Made by a program: the position numbers and the translations under genes. From JAWSVE01 sp050633885 (GTDB taxonomy: Bacteria; Pseudomonadota; Gammaproteobacteria; Pseudomonadales; Cellvibrionaceae), in NCBI GenBank assembly GCA_050633885.1, contig JBOEHK010000005.1, forward strand, positions 558,001-622,000: a DNA stretch of 64,000 bases. The letters are read 5' to 3'. The notes beneath the pieces are model-generated. The model saw nothing but the letters and a program-made list of their open reading frames with translations. It made no database searches and was not told where the DNA came from. Below are positions 45,111-54,735 of the stretch, in pieces. Position 1 is the stretch's first letter; each line of letters opens with the position of its first letter.

Positions 45111-45635
45111 TTAGCAGATATCTTCTGCTAACGTTTCCCGTATTTTTCGATGGCGATACATCAGTAGTAAACTCATGATTAAAACGACACACCCTAAAAA
45201 ATAAAAAAATCCAGATAACGTATTCGTTTTATGAAGGATTCCCCATTGACTGAATAAAAAATGCCAATCATGAACGCCCCCACCCACTAGCGGCAATACT
45301 CTTTCAACAGCATCTCCCATATACACAGACATGTAGAGAATACTTTCCCCCAACCAAACTCCACCCACTCCTGCTTCAAAATATTTATCATCTCTCCAAA
45401 AATAGATCAGCACAGCGAGCGGAAACATCAATTGACCAAATGTGCCGCCTAAAAAATGCAAGGTACGCCCCAATGGCGTAAAAAACATATGACCCGCCTC
45501 ATGAAAAATTAAATTCACGTTATCAATAAAATGGTAACGATAAAAAAATATTAGCCACACAACATAGACTGCTATGGCGGCCAGCATCATGATTCGGTGC
45601 AATGGCGTATTGCCCGATATAAATCGAGTTGTCAT
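45111..45635 (-). CDS. Membrane protein with HEAGH motif (M50-like)
   Basis: 174 aa with about four membrane helices. The HExxH motif (His45-Glu46-Ala-Gly-His49) lies after the first helix, in FHEAGHMFF, and a later polar GGGVHDWHFLFSQ loop holds further His/Asp. This pattern suggests an integral membrane zinc peptidase related to M50, but the second metal ligand is not certain. It lies between DUF3465 and another small membrane gene, 13 bases before the latter's stop. Confidence 0.6.
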   Translation of the reverse strand: MTTRFISGNTPLHRIMMLAAIAVYVVWLIFFYRYHFIDNVNLIFHEAGHMFFTPLGRTLHFLGGTFGQLMFPLAVLIYFWRDDKYFEAGVGGVWLGESILYMSVYMGDAVERVLPLVGGGVHDWHFLFSQWGILHKTNTLSGFFYFLGCVVLIMSLLLMYRHRKIRETLAEDIC

Positions 45636-45648
45636 GTCATTAACTCAC

Positions 45649-45927
45649 TTAGCGATTGCCCCATATCTTTGACACAGCTCGATCACTGCCTAAAACACCC
45701 ACGACAAAACAGACTACCCCAACAATCATAAAAACGGACACAGGAATTAAAAAGCCATAACCAGTTGTCGCAGTTGCCACAAATAGAAGGCCGCAACCCA
45801 AAGCACAAAATAAGCTACCAATAGCAATCAGAATTTTGCGATTTAAACTTTTGTACTCATAAGGCTCTTGACCGCCTTCGAAATATTTCAAAATGGGCCA
45901 ACATAATTTTGTTAACAGCTCTTTCAT
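45649..45927 (-). CDS. Small membrane protein
   Basis: 92 aa from the ATG at 45927 (AGAGG eight bases upstream); an ATG at 45993 is in frame but lacks an RBS. Two membrane helices (about 31-50 and 56-77) follow a cytoplasmic WPILKYFEGGQEPYEYKSLNR segment. First of the trio with the HEAGH protein and DUF3465. Function unknown. Confidence 0.6.
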   Translation of the reverse strand: MKELLTKLCWPILKYFEGGQEPYEYKSLNRKILIAIGSLFCALGCGLLFVATATTGYGFLIPVSVFMIVGVVCFVVGVLGSDRAVSKIWGNR

Positions 45928-46067
45928 AATAATTACCTCTCTTGGCTCAAGCACAAGAAATATTAAAGACGAATAACGAACAGGTACCGGCACAAAATAA
46001 AAAGCGTCATTTTAACACCGATACAACGTATATTTCCTCTCTATGTATAACATTATTTCTCCACCGT

Positions 46068-46364
46068 TCAGCCAATATCACCTTGATTCCGAATAATATT
46101 AAAAAAACCACCCATAAAACGCATAATATATTTTTCCATACCCATGAAAGCAGGTCCTACTTTTGGCCGGTCAAACAATAATGCTATGACACCATACCAG
46201 CAATGAATGATATGGATCGCATTACCTGATGTAATGCCAACAGCTGTAGCAACTCCATATTTTTTATCATGTAACAATGTGTTTCTTACTGTGATTATGA
46301 AATCGGGGCCGGGGGTTATAATCGTCAGAAGGTCGGCTACAACAATTCCAATTATTAGGACTAC
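46068..46364 (-). pseudogene. LysE/RhtB-type amino acid exporter, decayed
   Basis: The minus frame holds ITPGPDFIITVRNTLLHDKKYG and VATAVGITSGNAIHII, the conserved start of LysE/RhtB exporters. It then jumps to VIALLFDRPKV and YIMRFMGGFFNI, which resemble the family's C-terminal end. About 100 central residues are missing, there is no start codon, and a TAG lies directly upstream. I read it as an internally deleted, dead gene. Confidence 0.65.
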
Positions 46365-46435
46365 CTATTTTATAGGCCTTTCACTGAAACAGTGGTAATT
46401 CTTTATTTTTAAAGATATTTCAGCATTTGATCTGG

Positions 46436-46707
46436 TTAAGATAGCCCAAAAGTGAATTCAATAAAACTTCCATCAGATGCAATAATAAAATCTGAGCTTA
46501 GGGGGAAGCGCGAACCAATAAACCCTCCATTGTCTATTGCTACACAGATTCTTATATCACCGTTTTTAGTATCATCTCAGGTTACTTGTATGAAACTTGA
46601 TAACTTTCATCATCATCTATGACTTCTATCGTATCAAACTCACTGTTAATAAGTTTTGATAGTTCGAAATAGCTGCGTTGACGATATTTAGAAAGCACAT
46701 TATTCAA
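46436..46707 (-). pseudogene. Decayed hypothetical gene with frameshift and nonsense change
   Basis: Minus strand. The first part (TTG at 46707) reads NNVLSKYRQRSYFELSKLI, EVIDDDESYQVSYK, then stops. After a frame shift the second part reads DDTKNGDIRICVAIDNGG, SDFIIASDGSFIEF. Together they match a small hypothetical family that I recall with the order SKYR..SY.EL / YQ.....WDD / G..R....ID.GG / DFI.APDGSF. In the second frame a TGA stands where a Trp is usual. Two lesions indicate a dead gene. Confidence 0.55.
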
Positions 46708-47065
46708 TATGTTTACTGTTCTGACCCCAGTCACTTGTTATGAGTGAATACAACGATAGGCATAAATATAAAAAATTTCCGGTGTGACACCAAGATATCA
46801 AAACCACTCCGCTATTTGAACCACTCAAATTTATACCCAAGTGATTACACGCGGTAGGTAACGGTGTTATCAGCCCTACTGATAGAATCGAGTCGCCTAA
46901 CTCGTAATATAAACCATATCATCTATTTAAGTTTATTTTGGCAGTTAAAGTATCAACGTTTAAATTGTTAATAATTTAACTAGAATTTTCTATTGTTTAA
47001 TTTATGATGATCGTCATTAATTTATGCTTATTCATTTGTAATTCATTTAGATCGTCAGGATAATA
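46708..47065. other. Non-coding gap upstream of the chorismate-lyase-like gene
   Basis: 358 bases, AT-rich, no gene seen. It follows two decayed genes and may hold further debris. Confidence 0.4.
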
Positions 47066-47641
47066 ATGACTAAAAGATCACCTTCAAAAAAACCTTCGCA
47101 AAAAAAAGGCTTCTCAAAAAAAAATTCAACGAAGAAAGTCGAAAAATATAACTTTCAAGCCCTAAGCCTAAGCCAGAAAATTTTACTAACCACTGATGGC
47201 ACTGTCACCGACATGCTCAGTTTGCTTACTGGGGAACCTATCCGTATTACTAAACTGCCTCATAGCACACCGAATAGTGATATACCCAAAGAACTAGAAC
47301 TAGAACAATGCGCCGATGTTATGAGCCGTGAAATATTATTAACGGGCCATGAAGATAATTATATTTATGCGAAATCTTTATTTGTGATTTCACGCATGAG
47401 TCAAGACATGCAAGATAAGTTGCTGGAAACGGATACCCCTATAGGGCTTTTGTGGAAGCAAGAGAAATTAGAGACTTACCGCGAGATAATATCGCAAGGT
47501 ATAGAGCTATGCCCAGAACTGCGCGAATACTTCCCCTTTACCGATTCAGATGATTTCCTTTGTCGAACTTATACCGTCAGACACAATCAAAAGCCTATCG
47601 GCATTATTACAGAGAAATTTCCGTTAGCGTATTTTGAGTAA
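47066..47641 (+). CDS. Chorismate pyruvate-lyase-like protein (Rv2949c/DUF98 type)
   Basis: 191 aa. A Lys/Ser-rich N-terminal tail (about 1-28) precedes the UbiC-superfamily domain: LLTTDGTVTDMLSLLTGEPI, a SREILL strand, IYAKSLFVISR, then TPIGLLWKQEKLETYREI. Members of this type cut chorismate to 4-hydroxybenzoate and pyruvate. Here it stands alone, not with ubiA, so a role in ubiquinone or in another 4-hydroxybenzoate product is open. RBS AGGA is five bases from the ATG. Confidence 0.7.
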   Translation: MTKRSPSKKPSQKKGFSKKNSTKKVEKYNFQALSLSQKILLTTDGTVTDMLSLLTGEPIRITKLPHSTPNSDIPKELELEQCADVMSREILLTGHEDNYIYAKSLFVISRMSQDMQDKLLETDTPIGLLWKQEKLETYREIISQGIELCPELREYFPFTDSDDFLCRTYTVRHNQKPIGIITEKFPLAYFE

Positions 47642-47911
47642 ATACCGTTTTTTGAGTCAATACCGTTGCAATGTGGTAATTAATGCAGCGGTAAATATGA
47701 CGACAACCCTCATCGTATAGCCCGCTGCCATAATAATAAATCACCTCATTCATCCTACATTTACTTTGATGATTCACTCTAAATTGTCAATTATTGTGTC
47801 CTGTTATCTTTTTATCCGCTTGATTGTGATATAAGTTTGTTTAACATTTCAGGTAAGCTGTTACACCCTTCATTTTATAAATCAATCGACGTTGAGTCAT
47901 GCGAGGATCTC

Positions 47912-48688
47912 ATGAAAGCGCTTAAAATTATTGGCATTTTGTTTATCATACTGGTCGCGGCTGTAGCCGGCATTGCCTATTACGGGTATCAAAATAGTGG
48001 CGCACTCATCAAAGATGCTGTCGAGAAATATGGCTCAGAAGCGATTGGTACTCGTGTTTCATTGGATACGGCCAAGTTAAATTTCGACAAAGACATGAAC
48101 AGTAGCCTTAAACTCTCTGGGCTTACCGTTGCTAATCCGAATGGCTTCTCCTCTGATCACGCTTTACGTCTTGGTGAAATCTCAGTTCAGCTACAGCCGA
48201 AATCGCAAGCCAAAGAGTTAATTATTATCGATAAAATTTTAATGTTCGGCGCTCATCTTATTGCTGAGGAAAAAAACCTTAATACCACTAACCTGACAAC
48301 ACTCGCCGATAATTTATCGCAAGACGGTAGTGCTTCCAGCCAAACAGAAACGGCCCCATCAAGTACTACGCCTAACCTTATTGTTAAATCTTTTGAGTTT
48401 AATAATGCCACTGTCGATTTGATCAGTGAACAACTTGGTAATCAGACGATTAAAATGCCTAGTTTTTCTGTGAAGAATCTTGGAGGCTCCAAAGGTCTAC
48501 CCCCTGAAGAATTGGCAACTGCATTACTGGATGAAATTCTTGATCAAGCGACGACAGCCGTCAAAAAAGAAACCCGTAGCGCCGCCAAACAAAAAGTACG
48601 AAGTGAGCTAAAAGATAAAATCAATGAAAAACTTTCCGACGATGACAAAGAGAAACTAGAAAGTTTAAAATCATTATTTAATCGTTAA
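47912..48688 (+). CDS. AsmA-like membrane-anchored protein
   Basis: 258 aa from the ATG at 47912 (GAGG upstream). One N-terminal membrane helix (about 4-25), then an AsmA/YhdP-like beta region (GTRVSLDTAKLNF, LKLSGLTVANPNGFSSDHALRLGEI), and a charged helical tail rich in Lys/Glu. It is short compared with AsmA and resembles DUF748-type proteins. Envelope function likely; details unknown. Confidence 0.65.
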   Translation: MKALKIIGILFIILVAAVAGIAYYGYQNSGALIKDAVEKYGSEAIGTRVSLDTAKLNFDKDMNSSLKLSGLTVANPNGFSSDHALRLGEISVQLQPKSQAKELIIIDKILMFGAHLIAEEKNLNTTNLTTLADNLSQDGSASSQTETAPSSTTPNLIVKSFEFNNATVDLISEQLGNQTIKMPSFSVKNLGGSKGLPPEELATALLDEILDQATTAVKKETRSAAKQKVRSELKDKINEKLSDDDKEKLESLKSLFNR

Positions 48689-48762
48689 TACAATGTCGCT
48701 CATGTATCATAACGATTTAGACTCGCTTTTATTTAAAAACACTTTTCGGTAGGAGATTATTC

Positions 48763-49635
48763 ATGAGACCCTTCGCATCACTTTGTTCACTTATGGTTGT
48801 CACTTTATGTTTCTTGGGTTGTGATTCTAAAACGGCTAGTGATACACCAGCATCAAATACCAGCGAAAAATCAGCCAATATTTCAGAGAAACCAGTCGCT
48901 GCAAAACAAGATATACGTGGCGAAGAGGTTTTGTATGAAGTGGATGGCGTTCAGTTAACAGGCTATATTGCTTACGATGCCAATCAAACTGAACAAAGAC
49001 CCGGCGTTCTAGTTGTTCACGAATGGTGGGGGCATAATGAATATGTTCGCACGCGAGCACACATGCTTGCCAAAATGGGCTATACCGCTTTTGCTTTAGA
49101 TATGTACGGTGATGGAAAACAAGCGGGGCACCCTGACGATGCTCAAAAATTTATGATGGAAGTGATGAGCAATATGTCAGTAGGTGAGCAACGTTTTTCG
49201 GCTGCGAAAAAAATTCTTAACGATCACGAAACAACCTTCCCCAATAAAACCGCAGCTATCGGTTACTGTTTTGGTGGCGCCGTTGTTTTACATATGGCAA
49301 GACAAGGCGAAAATTTACAAGGTGTTGCTAGCTTCCATGGTAATTTATCAACGCAAACACCGGCAAAACCTCATGCGATTAAATCAAAAATATTAGTCAT
49401 GCATGGCGCTGATGATCCATTTGTACCTGCTGAGCAAGTTGACACGTTTAAAACTGAAATGGCGGCGGCTGTTGCAGATATGAAATTTATCGCCTACCCG
49501 AATACAGTTCACGCATTTACAAACCCAGGAGCAACCGCTTTAGGTGAAAAATTTGATTTACCTCTGGCTTACAATCTTGAGGCTGACGAAAAAAGTTGGT
49601 CTGAGTTAGATGCATTTTTGAAAACTATTTTTTAA
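48763..49635 (+). CDS. Dienelactone hydrolase family lipoprotein
   Basis: 290 aa. Lipobox FLGC at the end of the signal sequence, Ser/Ala-rich linker, then alpha/beta hydrolase: VVHEWWGHNEYVR, nucleophile Cys in GYCFGG, Asp in HGADDPFVP and His in NTVHAF. The Cys-Asp-His triad is that of dienelactone hydrolase. An exported, lipid-anchored form suggests hydrolysis of external esters or lactones. Confidence 0.88.
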   Translation: MRPFASLCSLMVVTLCFLGCDSKTASDTPASNTSEKSANISEKPVAAKQDIRGEEVLYEVDGVQLTGYIAYDANQTEQRPGVLVVHEWWGHNEYVRTRAHMLAKMGYTAFALDMYGDGKQAGHPDDAQKFMMEVMSNMSVGEQRFSAAKKILNDHETTFPNKTAAIGYCFGGAVVLHMARQGENLQGVASFHGNLSTQTPAKPHAIKSKILVMHGADDPFVPAEQVDTFKTEMAAAVADMKFIAYPNTVHAFTNPGATALGEKFDLPLAYNLEADEKSWSELDAFLKTIF

Positions 49636-49682
49636 CAACGTTTTATTTAAACAATAAAATAAAAAAAATAATTTCTAAAACT

Positions 49683-49715
49683 ACTAAAAAACCCGCTATT
49701 AGCGGGTTTTTTAGT
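49683..49715. terminator. Strong bidirectional terminator
   Basis: Perfect 15-bp stem actaaaaaacccgct / agcgggttttttagt with a 3-base loop. It serves the hydrolase gene and the convergent quinoprotein gene. Confidence 0.92.
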
Positions 49716-49748
49716 AAACAATGATTACAGCAATATCAATTGTGGTCG

Positions 49749-51638
49749 CTATTCTCCATTTTTTGTAAACACCAACATAGCATTTCCCTCTTCCCCTTTT
49801 CTCACATTGAAGCCAGAATTCACGACTAACATACCATTGCTAATTACCACTCCACCACCATCAAAATAACTGCCTTTGACGTCAACATTATTTACTGTTT
49901 TATAACTCTGTACTGCACTGTGATAATCCCAGATCAGCTTTCCATCTTCCGTTGAGAATGCTCGCAGGTGGCCATCCATCCCACCCACAAAAGCAACTCC
50001 TGGGATAGTCGTTACGGCTTGTGAATAAGCATCAACGCAAAAGAATCCTAATTTTTTTTCACACGTATCTGTAGGCGCTGGCGAATACCATTCAACTTTC
50101 TGATCGGCAATATTGATCGCATGCAACCCCGGCTTAGCTCCTTTTGTTTTATCTCTTCGTACATCTGAAACAGCTACATACGCTTTATGTTTATCCGTCG
50201 AGAAACCCCACTGTATTCCGCCTAGTGCTCCACCATGGCCTAATTTTTTTTGCCATATTATTTTTCCGTCATCAGGATTCAAAATATAAAAGTCAGACGA
50301 TTTTTGACCAGCTAATAACACGGTTTTCTTATTCGGCAGTTCAAATAAAATGGGAGAACTTCCAAAGTCGTAATCAGGCCCTAATTCTTCAGGACAATTG
50401 CCATGTGTACGACCTCGACCACAACCCAGTACAAAGTTGTCTCTTGAAGTGACTTGGTTTTTCCAACGTATCTTTCCTGTTTTTAATTCCATCGCAACAA
50501 TCGCGTCGGAACCACCTTCGACAACATCGGTATATGAATCCCCCGTTGCCACATACAGTAGGCCACGCTGTTTATCGATGGTCGGGGATGACCAAATCGC
50601 TCCACCCGCTGGTCCATACATTTGATTGCCATCGACATTGATTTTTGTTTTGGTCGGCTCTTTGTCAATAACAAACGTTTTCCAAATTTTTTCTCCAGTG
50701 GATACATCAATTGCCGACACACTACCTCTAAACGTACAACACTCATAGTCGGCGCCGGTTGCTGCTACTTCTTCGTTAGATGACATGGGCACATAAAAAA
50801 CGCCACCATGATAAATCCCCGATCCCGTAATTCTCCCCACCAAATTGTCATCAATTTTATTTTTCCAAAGCACTCCACCCGTTTCAGCGTTTACTCCAAA
50901 AACATAATTATCACTTGTACCAAATAACGCAATGTATTTTACCGCTGGAAATTGCTTTTTTGTTTCTTTAGTCGCTTTGATAACGGTAATGGAATTTCTC
51001 ACGCCTGAATCAACATCAAGACTCCAAACCGTACAGCCGGTTTCTGCATTTAGAGCAAATACTTTCCCAGGGAAAAGTGCTGTAAAAATATAGCTCCCGA
51101 CAATACTCGGCTGGGCATTTCTTCTTCCACCCGGATAAGAAAAGGCCCACTTTACTTTTAAATCTTTTATTTCAGTGGATTTAAAGCCGGGATTTTTTTG
51201 ATGTCGCGTATTTTTTAAATCAAGCCCCCAACCATTCCACACTTTATTTTTAGGCATTTTCAATGCGATATATTTTTCACACTTATTTTCTTTCCAATCA
51301 CTGACGACAGCATCACTAAATTTCTTACCCGTCAAATACTCAGCCACCTCTTTTTTCTGCTGAGAATTTAGTAACACGCCTTGAGCCCTCATGACACCAC
51401 TCGTTAAGGTATCAAATATTTGTTGTGGTGGCTGTGTTCCTAATGTGGCTTTTGGTGGCGTGTGATTCTGAGGATTATCATGACAAATGCTGCAATTCTG
51501 CTGATAAATTTTTTCTCCCGACGCAGATCGGTTCCATTCTATTTCTAATTCATCCGCTGAGACGACAGAGAAGCTAAAAATGGCAGTATTAAAAAAGGCT
51601 AAACCTATGACGGCTACTCGATACCAAAGTGACTTCAT
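49749..51638 (-). CDS. PQQ-dependent quinohemoprotein with N-terminal cytochrome c
   Basis: 629 aa. Signal peptide to about residue 28 (VVSADE), cytochrome c domain with CSICH at 49-53, then an eight-bladed PQQ propeller of repeated W motifs (WGFS, GKIIWQKKLG, GGLLW-type). The order haem first, propeller second resembles polyvinyl-alcohol dehydrogenase-like enzymes. ECCTFRG may be a Cys pair near PQQ. Periplasmic alcohol oxidation is likely; substrate unknown. Divergent from a second quinohemoprotein. Confidence 0.85.
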   Translation of the reverse strand: MKSLWYRVAVIGLAFFNTAIFSFSVVSADELEIEWNRSASGEKIYQQNCSICHDNPQNHTPPKATLGTQPPQQIFDTLTSGVMRAQGVLLNSQQKKEVAEYLTGKKFSDAVVSDWKENKCEKYIALKMPKNKVWNGWGLDLKNTRHQKNPGFKSTEIKDLKVKWAFSYPGGRRNAQPSIVGSYIFTALFPGKVFALNAETGCTVWSLDVDSGVRNSITVIKATKETKKQFPAVKYIALFGTSDNYVFGVNAETGGVLWKNKIDDNLVGRITGSGIYHGGVFYVPMSSNEEVAATGADYECCTFRGSVSAIDVSTGEKIWKTFVIDKEPTKTKINVDGNQMYGPAGGAIWSSPTIDKQRGLLYVATGDSYTDVVEGGSDAIVAMELKTGKIRWKNQVTSRDNFVLGCGRGRTHGNCPEELGPDYDFGSSPILFELPNKKTVLLAGQKSSDFYILNPDDGKIIWQKKLGHGGALGGIQWGFSTDKHKAYVAVSDVRRDKTKGAKPGLHAINIADQKVEWYSPAPTDTCEKKLGFFCVDAYSQAVTTIPGVAFVGGMDGHLRAFSTEDGKLIWDYHSAVQSYKTVNNVDVKGSYFDGGGVVISNGMLVVNSGFNVRKGEEGNAMLVFTKNGE

Positions 51639-52163
51639 TCCATTCTCGCTTTTGTATTTATTTTAATTATGCTTGTGCCATTGATATTAGTTTTATTTAT
51701 TGTAGACGATATCCCCAGCATATATATTATTCGGCAAGCTTAACCGGTTTAAATAATCCACCACAACGAAAGTTACGTTAAAAACCATTAATGCGTCATG
51801 ACGAAACTCATCTAAACCGTATCATTATACTTTTTTTAGAGCTTTATTCTTTTTTGTCACATAAGCACTCAATTATTAGAGGAAATACTGTGTCTTTTCG
51901 TTCGTATCCTTACCTTAAATTGAAAAGCCCTGACGCAGGCTACAAAAATATCTCTTATTGAATATTATTGAGAATCAATGGTTGGGAACGACTTATCTTT
52001 ACACGTATACTATGAGTCATACTGTTTGCGCTTTTCTATTGCCAACCAGTTTAATGACTCGAACGAGACTCCTCTCAAATAATAATGATAAATCTAGAGA
52101 ATACTGGTCGTTCAACATATAAATCAAAACAACAATAAATAGTCTTAGCTAAAAAGGTATTTT
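51639..52163. other. Divergent promoter region of two quinohemoprotein genes
   Basis: 525 bases, AT-rich. It contains a 23-codon GTG ORF at 51890 with a fair RBS (see rejected items). No clear operator is seen. Confidence 0.4.
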
Positions 52164-54423
52164 ATGCGCTCACTGATCACTATTTTAATTGTCCTCGCGG
52201 CCGCCGGGTGTGTATTATTTTGCACTCTCTCCCAGTGATTCAACGACATCTGACCTATCTTCTTCTGGACAGACTGAAAACTCTCAGAGTGAAAATTCAA
52301 ATAACGGTACCAAAGCTATCGCCAGTACAGAGGTCGTTAGTGCCGACATTAATAAACAAAGAATTATTAATGCCGATAAAGAGCCCCAAAACTGGATGGC
52401 ACACGGTCGCACGTTTGATGAATCTCGATTTAGTCCTCTTGACGACATTAATGATAAAAACGTTAAAGAACTTGGACTCGCTTGGTATTTCGATACTAAA
52501 ACAAGCCGCGGATTAGAAGCGACGCCTATTGTTGTCGACGGCACCATGTTTTCGACCGCATCATGGAGTGTTGTGTTCGCACACAATGCCGTAACGGGTG
52601 AATTGTTATGGACTTACGATCCTAAAGTTGACAAAGCATGGGGTACTTATGCGTGTTGCGATGTGGTGAATCGTGGCGTAGCTGTTTGGGAGGATAAAGT
52701 ATTTGTTGGCACTATCGATGGTTACCTTGTTTCTCTTGATGCGCAAACAGGAAAAGAATTGTGGAAAATAAATACCATCGATCGTGACAAACCTTACACG
52801 ATTACTGGCGCGCCTCGAATTATTAATGGCAACGTCATCATTGGAAATGGCGGTGCAGAATTTGGCGTTCGTGGTTATATCACTGCTTACGATGCGAATA
52901 GCGGCGAACAAAAATGGCGCTTTTATACCGTACCAGGAAATCCCGATGACGGCTTTGAATCAGAAGCTATTGCAGAAGCAGCAAAAACGTGGAATGGCGA
53001 ATGGTGGAAATACGGTGGGGGCGGCACCGTTTGGGATTCGATGGCTTACGATCCTAAATTAAATTTAATGTACATTGGCACAGGAAATGGTTCTGTTTGG
53101 AATCGCGAAGTTCGAAGCCCTGGCGGCGGCGATAATTTATACCTTTCTTCTATCGTTGCGATTAATCCCGATACCGGAAAATATGTTTGGCATTATCAAA
53201 CAACACCCGGAGACAGTTGGGATTACACGGCAACTCAACATTTAATTCTTGCAGATTTAACGATTAATGGCGCTGATCGCAAAGTCATTATGCAAGCGCC
53301 AAAAAATGGTTTCTTTTATGTGATCGATAGAACAGACGGGAAATTTATTTCAGCAGAAAATTACGTTCCTATTACTTGGGCAACGGGCGTTGATCCAACA
53401 ACGGGCCGCCCTGTCGAAACTAGTAATGCGCGTTATCAAGCTGCAAATCCATTAGCAACGTTAACACCGGAACAACAAGCGGCGGCATTAAAAAGTTTAT
53501 CGCCTGAAGAATTAGCAGGTGCGTTTCATTTACCGGGGCCACTGGGTGGGCACAACTGGCATCCAATGAGTTTCAGCCAACAAACCGGCTTGGTTTATAT
53601 CCCTGCCATTGAAATTCCTTACGCTTACGGCAACGAACCGAAATTTGAATTTAAAAAAGGGCGTTGGAATTTAGCGAATGATCCTATTGCGAACATGCCG
53701 ACTGTCGACGATGAAGTGAATGATCGCATCGATGGTTTATTGCGTGGTCATTTGAGTGCATGGGACCCAATTGCACAAAAAGAAGTTTGGAGAAAGCAAC
53801 ACGCGGGCTCTTGGAACGGCGGCATTTTATCGACAGCGGGTAACCTGGTAATTCAAGGAACATCAGCAGGCGAACTTGTTGCTTACACCGCTGATACGGG
53901 TGACACACTCTGGTCTTTTCCGGCACAGACTGGCGTTGTTGCTCCACCTATTACGTTTAGTGTTGATGGCGAACAATATATTACTGTTGTTGCTGGTTGG
54001 GGCGGGGCATTTCCATTAGTGGCTGGCGGGGCTGCTGAGAAAATGAAACAAAAACATCGCGGCCGCATCTTAACGTTCAAGTTAGGCGGAACAAAAACAC
54101 TGCCCGCTACTGTCCCCGACGGCCCTCTTCCTGAAGTGCCAGAACAAACAGCTTCTGCTGAAGAAATTCAAAAGGGTAAAGAGGTTTTTCATACATACTG
54201 TGGCGTGTGCCATGGACCCGGTGTTAAAGGCGGTGGCGTGATTGCCGATTTACGTTTCATGGGAAGTGACAAACATGCTATTTTTAATGACATCGTTCTC
54301 GGGGGCATTTTTAAATCCGTCGGCATGGTGAGTTTTGCAGATGTGTTATCTGAACAAGATGCGCGCGATGTACAAGCTTACGTATTAAGTGAAGCGCATA
54401 AACTAAGAGAGCAAGAAAAATAG
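52164..54423 (+). CDS. PQQ-dependent alcohol dehydrogenase with C-terminal cytochrome c; frameshift in signal sequence
   Basis: Type II quinohemoprotein. The main frame from 52189 (TTG) would be 744 aa: PQQ propeller with the vicinal ACCDVV disulfide, WDYTATQHLILADL, and CGVCH at 671-675. It has no export signal. The ATG at 52164, with AAGG six bases upstream, instead begins a signal/lipoprotein sequence (RSLITILIVLAAAGC) in another frame. The frames meet at GTGTGT (52208-52213); two more bases (GT) would join them. So the gene is either frameshifted, slippage-switched, or has a sequence error. The rest is intact and similar in base use to neighbours. Confidence 0.82.
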
Positions 54424-54442
54424 AGTCTCTCCCTTTCATTTT

Positions 54443-54470
54443 AAAAGGCCATCATTTGATGGCCTTTTTT
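54443..54470 (+). terminator. Terminator of the quinohemoprotein gene
   Basis: Stem aaaaggccatca / tgatggcctttt with a short loop and a T run. Confidence 0.9.
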
Positions 54471-54735
54471 ATACTTGAAGTAATCGTTCGCAATGAATAT
54501 GACTTATAGGGCCCCGCTTGACTACGGTCCTTTTTCATATTGCATGGCAACGTTTTATCGCCTTTTTCTCACCTGCTCTAAGATACAAAACTTGATCATT
54601 CTCTGATTATTTTCTCACTTTTACGATGTTAGTATTAGACGATAGATTCTAACAAACCAGCCCCACTGGTTAATATTTTCCTGATGATAATAATAAAAGC
54701 TTTCCAATTAACCTCATAATACGAGAGGGAATAGA

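Noticed and set aside
51890..51961. 23-codon GTG ORF with fair RBS between the two PQQ genes, considered as the PqqA precursor
   Set aside because: PqqA needs a Glu-x3-Tyr pair; this peptide has no Glu, and no pqqBCDE genes are near.
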